The notes under the pieces are model-generated. The model saw nothing but the letters and a program-made list of their open reading frames with translations, did not search any database and was not told the DNA's origin. 64,000 nt of DNA from Monodelphis domestica. Lineage: Eukaryota > Chordata > Mammalia > Didelphimorphia > Didelphidae. The position numbers and the translations under genes are program-made. Below, in pieces: positions 58,303 through 64,000 of the stretch (its first letter is position 1; the number at the start of each line of letters is the position of its first letter). The stretch is from contig NC_077227.1 of the NCBI RefSeq assembly GCF_027887165.1, positions 65,668,607 through 65,732,606 of the forward strand, in the 5' to 3' direction.

Positions 58303-58964
58303 ATCACTGCCTTTTTGTGGTAAAGGAAGTTACATAGTTCAATGAAACTATGAGCTAGGCTATAAAAAATTACCTAAGACAGACAGATCATAGTAGAAAG
58401 TTCTGACAAAAGGTGGGGAAATAGCAAAACATTCTAGAACCATTGCCAGGAAAACCCTAGGAAGAGTATTAAAATTATAAAAGATATGACACTAGAAGAT
58501 GAAATATCAGGTTGGAAAATATCCAACATACTATTGAGGAAGAGAAGAGGGCAACTACAGTTGCTCCAGTACTAATGAAATGATTGTACTGAAGCCAAAG
58601 AGAAGCTCAGCTGAAGATGTTTCTGTTGACAAAAGGGAATGTCTGATACCCTAAAGAGCAATTCCATAGGATCCTGGAAGCTGGATGCCATCAAACAGGA
58701 AATGGAACAATTAAACATTGATGTCTTGGGTATCGGTGAACTTAACTGATGGGAATCAATGAATTTAATTCAGGCAATCACAACATATACTAATATGGAC
58801 AAGAATCCCTTAGGAGAAATGGCATAATTATTGTAGTTAATAAAAAGGGTAAGAAGAGTAGTACTGGGTCAAAAATGACAGAAGGATATCTGTTAGAATC
58901 TAAGGCAAAGTATTCAATGCCACAGTAATACAAGTGTGCTCAATCTTAATTTTTAAATTCTTTA

Positions 58965-59025
58965 TTAGAGGGATCTACATGGCAGAGTACTCAGAACCCT
59001 AGACCTGGAGTCAAGAATCATTGAG
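58965..59025 (+). mobile_element. SINE head inserted in the BovB-like element
   Basis: GAGGGATCTACATGGCAGAG, TACTCAGAACCCTAGACCTG and GAGTCAAGAATCATTGAG resemble the tRNA-derived SINE head and have no counterpart in BovB at this point. Confidence 0.5.
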
Positions 59026-59221
59026 TTCTCATCTAGTCTGTGTGAATTAAGAATCTAGGAGACCATCAGATCTCAAAAGCCTGAAGCCACAAGAGTCACA
59101 GTGTCATGCAAACACTTTTTCAACAACCCAAAAAGTGATTGTATACATGGGCATCACCAGGTGGTCAATATTGAAATTGGTTTCATTACTTTGCTGTCAA
59201 AGGTGGTGAATCTCTATGCCA

Positions 59222-59427
59222 GTAATAGCAAACCTTTTAGAGACTAAGTGACCGAAGTGAAAACTATATGTAGCAGTTCAGGGGAGGAGCCCCTTTCCCC
59301 CCAAATCCCCACATTCCCCTGGTTTTCTAGTAAGAAACTCTGGCAAATTCTGTGCTGAGTCAATGGTGGGTGTTCCCACAGAGACACACCACTCTGGCAC
59401 ATGTGCTGTAGGTTGACTAACATGATG
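59222..59427. mobile_element. possible nonautonomous hAT-like insertion in the BovB-like element
   Basis: BovB sequence stops after GTGAATCTCTATG and resumes at TCAGTCAAAACAAGATCTGG. The ~205-bp piece between starts CAGTAATAGCAAACCTTTTA and ends TGTAGGTTGACTAACATG. The ends are loosely inverted (CAxxxxTAGCAAACCT against CATGTTAGTCAACCT). The CACTCTGGCACATGTGC phrase and the GCAAACCTTTTAGAGAC start are typical of small hAT-type elements. The expected 8-bp duplication is not clear. Confidence 0.45.
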
Positions 59428-61279
59428 TCAGTCAAAACAAGATCTGGAGCTGAATGTGGCTTAGATCATGAGCTTCTAATTGCAAAATTTGGATCTAAAT
59501 TTAAGTAGGTAAAACCGCCAGTCTGTATAAGTATGACTTAAATAATTATCCCTATGACTCTGAAGTAGAAGTCATGAATAAATTTAATGGATTAGAAATG
59601 GTAGAGTGACTGAAGAACTATGGACAGAGGTTTACAATATTGTACAAGAGGCAGCAACAAAAAAACATTCCTAAGAAAAGAACAAGAAAGTAAAATTGAT
59701 GAAGCTTGACAAATAGCTGAGGAAAGAAGGGAAACAAATGGTAGAGGAGAAAGGGAAATATATACCCATGTGAATGCAGTATTCCAGAAAATTATAAGGA
59801 TGGTTTTCACAAGTGAGCAATCAGAAAAACAGAAAAAATTTCAGAATGGGAAAGAAAAGAGATCTCTTTAATAAAATTAGATATTAAAGGAATATTTCAT
59901 GCAAAAGTGAACATGACAAAAATGGTAGGAACTTAACAAATGTAGGTTAGGAAGAGATAGCAAGAATATACAAAGAACTATATAGGAAAGATCTCAACAT
60001 CACAAATAACCACAATGGTATGGTTACAGATCTAAAGCAAGACATGCTGGAGAATGAAGTCAAGTGGACCTTACTAAGCATTGCTAACAATAGGGCTGGA
60101 CAGGATGACCAAAACCTAGCTGAGCTATTTAAGTTCCTTAAAGATGATGAGTTGACAGTGTGGATAACAAAATATAGCAAGTCCTCAAAGTGATGGGAGT
60201 ACCATATCAACTTACTTCTATTTGGAGGAGCCTGTATGCTGGGTAAGAAGCAACAATGAGAACCAAACATTGAATGACTGATTGGTGTAAGATTGGAAAA
60301 AGGAGTATTGCAAGTCTATATATTGTCATCTTGTTCATTTTTCTTATATGCAAAGCACATCATGTGAAATGCCAGACTAGATGAATCAAAAGCCAAAATT
60401 GTGGGTGCTGGGAGAAATATCAACAATCTCAGATATACAAATGATAACACTCTGATGGGAGAAAGTGAAGAAGAAACAAGAAGCCTCTTGATTAAGATAA
60501 AAGTTGGCTTGAAGCTTTAAAAAGCTTTTTAAAAACCCCACAAAAAGTAAGTTCACGGCAGCTTGTCCCAACACTTACTGGCAAAGAGAAGAAGAAATGG
60601 AAACAGTATCGGATTTTATATTCTTGGGCTCAAAGATCACTGCCAATGGTTAACTCCTTCCATGAAATTAAATGATACTTGTTCTTTGGAAGGAAAGCTA
60701 TGGCAAATCTGGATAACATAATAAAAAGAAGAGATACTACTTTTCCAACAATGGTCCATATAGTCAAATCTCTTATTTTTCCAGTTATAATGTATGTATG
60801 TAAGAGTTGTCTATAAGGAAAGCTCAGTGCCCAGAGAAATCAACACTTTCAAATTGTGGTGCTGGAGAAGATTTTGAGAGTTCCTTGGACAGCAAGAAGA
60901 TCAAATCAATCAATAGTTAAAGAATTAATTCAGAAGTAAATAATTAATTCATGGAAGATCAACTACTGAAGCTGATGTCTATTTAGACCACACAATAAGA
61001 AAACAGTTCTCATTGGAAAAGACCTTGATGCTGGGAAAGACTGAAAGCAAAAGGGAAAGGGGACAGCAGAGAATGAGATGCACAGATGGTGAGTGTCATG
61101 GAAACAACAAACATGAGCTTGGATAGGCTTCTGGAGGGGGTGGAGGATAGAAGAGTGGTATTCTATGGTCCATCAAATCATGACAAATTGGGCATGAGTG
61201 AACAGATCATGTTCATGTTCATGAGTGAACAACAATCGTGTGTATATTCTCTTACTCTAACTCAACTGCCATCTCTATC

Positions 61280-61545
61280 ATGATAAAATAATAATTAACA
61301 TTTATATTACCTTCATGTTAGCAAAGCACTTTGGACTTATTTCATTTGATTTTCACAATAATTCTGTAAAACAGATACTTCCTCCTTCTTATTTCTCCTC
61401 CATTTACAGATAAGGTAACTGAGACTGATAAAAGTTGTGATTCATTCATTGTGCCACAAATAATGAATGGATAAGATAAGATTTGAACTCAGAATTTCTG
61501 ATCATTAAAACCAATACTCAAAACCCTTTGCCCCCTAGATAGTGG
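61280..61545 (-). mobile_element. MIR-like SINE
   Basis: ATTAACATTTATATTACCTT, TAGCAAAGCACTTTGGACTT, CATTTGATTTTCACAATAAT, TTACAGATAAGGTAACTGAG and GATTTGAACTCAGAATTTCT follow the reversed consensus. Confidence 0.8.
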
Positions 61546-61702
61546 TTAATAATTTCCCCTCACTCTAGATAGTTTGATTTATATCTTACTCACATATTCT
61601 TATGTATAATCCTTATTCATGTGTTTTATTTCTTCTTCTAGAATGCAAGCTCTAAGTCAGGGAGTTCTCCAAGTTAGGTATTGCATACTTCTATGGACTA
61701 AA

Positions 61703-61922
61703 TAGTTAGCTCAGTAGATGAAGTGCTCAGCCTAGAGTCAGTAAGACCTGGGTTCAAATCTGACCTCATACACTTACTAACAATGTGATCTTGACCAAAT
61801 CACTTAATTCTGTTTACCTCACATTTCTCATTTTTAAAAAGAGCTGGAGAAAGAAACAGAAAACCACTCCAGTATCTTTGCAAAGACAAACCCAAATGTG
61901 GGTAAGAACAGTGAACAAGAGG
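61703..61922 (+). mobile_element. tRNA-derived SINE (SINE1-like), forward
   Basis: Head TTAGCTCAGTAGATGAAGTG (A-box-like) and GGGTTCAAATCTGACCTC (B-box-like), body GACCAAATCACTTAATTCTG and CTGGAGAAAGAAACAGAAAA, tail AACAGTGAACAAGAGG. The same family as the minus-strand copies at 5630 and 55820. The head suggests an RNA polymerase III promoter. Confidence 0.85.
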
Positions 61923-63160
61923 TCTGGTCATACATCCAGTTATAGACCTTGAACTCAAGGCCATTCATCAACATCAGTTGAATTAGATTAAAAGTTAGGT
62001 GCTTACATTATTCAAATGATGGTTTCCATTTGAATAAAGTGAGTCTGAGAGAAAGAGAAAATGTTTTCAGCACTTTCTCAGTAAAAATACCTAGCATCTA
62101 CAGATCACTTTAAGGTTTACAAAGCATATTTTATAAATATGATCTAATTTGATCATCACAACAACCTTAGGAGGTAGATACTAATCATTATAGAAAACAA
62201 GATTTTAGGCTTGATTCTATAGGATGCTTCATATACGTATGTGTTGGGGAGGGGGTTTCCTCACAATTCCTTCAAATAATATTTTATTGAGCTTTTCCTG
62301 TACCATGGATTTAATCATTCACTTTGCAGCTGAGTGCATCGCCAGTACCCAAGGAATCTTCTTAATTCCACAGTCATGTTGATGTGATCTCATCGTACTG
62401 CCATTAAGGTAGATATAGATGGTAGGTGGGTGGTAATGGAGGGATTCCCTTGAACCCCTCCCCACTGATGATGAATGATGAAAAATTAATTTTTGATTTA
62501 ATTAATGATGAAAATTATCATCAATTAATGATGAAAAAAGCCAGAAGTCCCTTCCTAAGAATGTCCAGATGTCCTTGGTAGATTTTCCTCATAGCCAGAT
62601 CTTTCACAAAGAATCTGGGAAATCCATATGATTTTATAGACAACCAATTGTTTCAGTGATAGGTAATTATGCTTTCCTTTTATTCTCAGGGGAGATAAGG
62701 GAGGAAAAACTACTTTCATGCAGCAGAACAGCCTATATTTTGCCACCATTTAGAAAAGCTTCATTAAGTGATTAAGCTGGAAAGCTTTAGGAGACAAACT
62801 CCTTGAAATTTAGTGAGGAAAGAAAGATATTCTACTGTAACTATCAAAGACCTCCATTTCCACTGTGAAATGAAGTTTGCAGCAATCCAACCCATATCAG
62901 AACTGACTTATGGACTGCATGAAAAATAGAATGACGGGTCTAAATATGCAAACCAATGCATGGAAATGCTAACTTTGAAACTCTTTTTCACACCTTCCCC
63001 ATCATTAGAAACAGAACTTCTAGTTTTACCGTTCTGTAAAATTTTCCACCTTTAATAGTTTGTAGCATTTTTTTTTATCAGTTGCTTGGGTATAAAAGGG
63101 GTAGTTGATGATTATGGTTGACAACTCATACAAAAAGCTCAAAGATCTCATTTCTATATC
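61923..63160. other. mostly unassigned
   Basis: A minus-strand SINE fragment lies at 62085-62180 (ATCACTTTAAGGTTTACAAA, GATCATCACAACAACCTTAG). A small cluster of ATTAATGATGAAAA repeats, with inverted TCATCA partners, lies at 62465-62538. No gene recognised. Confidence 0.5.
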
Positions 63161-63164
63161 ATGG

Positions 63165-63545
63165 TAAATAACAGTGAATACTATTGGACTTGTAGTAAAG
63201 AAAACCTGAATCCAGGTCCTGCCTCAGTTCTTACTGTAAAATCCCCATCATTTTGATGTCTTCTGACTTAGGAGAACAAGATTGCATTCATTTTCTGTTT
63301 CCTCATCTATAAAACTGGAGTGATATTAGGACAGGGTTGTTATTCACAGAGGTTTTGTAAGGATTCAATGTGATTTCTTGAAAGGCATTTTGAAACATTG
63401 GGATGTCTATTAATGTTAACTTATATTATTATTACTGAAATTACTATCTAATTTCTGACCATATAGTTTCATTATAAAATGAGAAATTGGGCAAATGAAG
63501 CAATAAAAATCTATGATCCTATAACCTAACTGATATTGTTGTCTT
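63165..63545 (+). mobile_element. MIR/CORE-type SINE, with an internal interruption
   Basis: ACAGTGAATACTATTGGACT, GAAAACCTGAATCCAGGTCC, TGTTTCCTCATCTATAAAAC, GGTTGTTATTCACAGAGGTT and TTGAAAGGCATTTTGAAACA are in forward order. About 50 extra bases separate the head from the TTTCCTCATCT segment. Confidence 0.65.
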
Positions 63546-64000
63546 CACCACACCTTAAGTGTGTCAATAAATCTAATGAATGTTTCTTTCTGTAACAGGA
63601 AAAATCAAGAGTCAGCTGTCACTATTAATTAGTTAAGTTTCAGTTTCAGTTTTGAAGGAAACAGGCATTTCACATAAAAGGGAGGGCAATTTGTTCATCC
63701 ACAGTCTGGCTCTCTATCTCTTTCTCCAGCCTTATTTCAAAGTACTTCCGTTTCTGTATTCTACATTTTTAAAAAAATTCTCACATTTTTCCCTTTCTCT
63801 TCATTGGCTAAACTTTAGTTCAGATCCTATGTCCTGGACTATTGCTATATCTTCCTTCTAATTGGTTTCCCTTCTTCAAGTCTTTGCTCATTCTAATCCA
63901 TCCTCTTGGATTGGCAGCCAGGGAGATATTGGTAGAACAACGATTTCCTTTTTTATATTAATTTAATTATATTTTTTAACTTTTAAGTTTATTTAATTAA
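63546..64000. other. unassigned interval at right edge
   Basis: No gene or element named. The final bases are an AT-rich run. Confidence 0.4.

Larger units (their letters stand above)
58690..61190 (+). pseudogene. BovB-like RTE ORF2 (endonuclease + reverse transcriptase), decayed
   Basis: Readable plus-strand pieces: EQLNIDVLGIGELN at 58708-58750; YTWASPGGQ-like text near 59142 (ATACATGGGCATCACCAGGT); DHELLIAKF near 59466; EELWTEVYNIVQE near 59610; then NIxNLRYTNDxTLM-like text near 60420-60455, where the catalytic YADD motif is degraded; VSDFIFLGSKITANG at 60606-60650; MANLDNIIKRRDTTFPT near 60700-60750; SLIFPVIMYVCKSC near 60770; and ILRVPWTARRSNQSIVKE near 60870-60920. All are standard BovB/RTE segments in the right order. 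Stops and frame changes are many. No activity expected. Confidence 0.85.
58303..61246 (+). mobile_element. BovB-like RTE retrotransposon, old, with two insertions
   Basis: A plus-strand RTE of the BovB type, nearly complete at the 5' end (GTAAAGGAAGTTACATAGTT and GAAACTATGAGCTAGGCTAT match the BovB 5' UTR as I remember it) and ending near 61246 with ATGAGTGAACAACAA. It contains a SINE head at about 58965-59025 and a DNA-transposon-like segment at about 59222-59427. It is strongly decayed, and a central part of the reverse transcriptase is missing around 60170-60240. Much older than the RTE at 9774-13911, and a different lineage. Confidence 0.85.

Noticed and set aside
61703-61780. Possible tRNA gene
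   Set aside because: The A- and B-box-like text belongs to a SINE head; no complete cloverleaf is visible, and the same head occurs in several SINE copies.

Overview
This window looks like intergenic or intronic DNA from a marsupial, probably an opossum-like species. The evidence is the repeat set: young L1s whose 5' ends carry AAGATGGCGGC, L1 3' UTRs of the marsupial type, tRNA-headed SINEs with RTE-like tails, RTE elements, and an AT-rich background. I found no convincing host gene, rRNA, free-standing tRNA or CRISPR array. Nearly everything recognisable is a transposable element, and several are nested.

Layout. 1-1276: 5' end of an older L1 on the minus strand, running off the left edge. 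1784-3807: a Tigger1-like DNA transposon with TA target duplication, holding an inserted L1 3' end, a SINE and an approximately 865-bp GA-rich tract. 3810-9760: SINE and L1 scraps in otherwise unassigned DNA. 9774-13911: a fairly young minus-strand RTE-type LINE with endonuclease, reverse transcriptase and a C-terminal zinc finger; its 5' end is inverted in the manner expected from twin priming. 14565-15118: a nonautonomous relative of that RTE. 16100-16650: relic of another RTE endonuclease. 24975-36305: a minus-strand endogenous retrovirus fossil with paired LTRs and GATGC target duplications. L1 copy 1 (28952-35284) lies inside it. 37979-38690: a 5'-truncated L1. 42795-46440: nested old L1 pieces and a Tc1-like relic. 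50402-55233: L1 copy 2, with tandem 5' UTR monomers and a large ORF2 deletion. 58303-61246: an old BovB-like RTE carrying two insertions.

How the parts relate. The three young L1s are on the same strand, share one 3' end and have perfect target duplications, so one subfamily has been recently active. Copy 1 keeps an open 321-codon ORF1; its ORF2 appears interrupted by one single-base loss. The SINE tails resemble the end of the BovB-like element, which fits the known dependence of marsupial SINEs on RTE machinery. All family names are from memory of sequence patterns, not from a database search, and most repeat boundaries are accurate only to about 10-30 bases.
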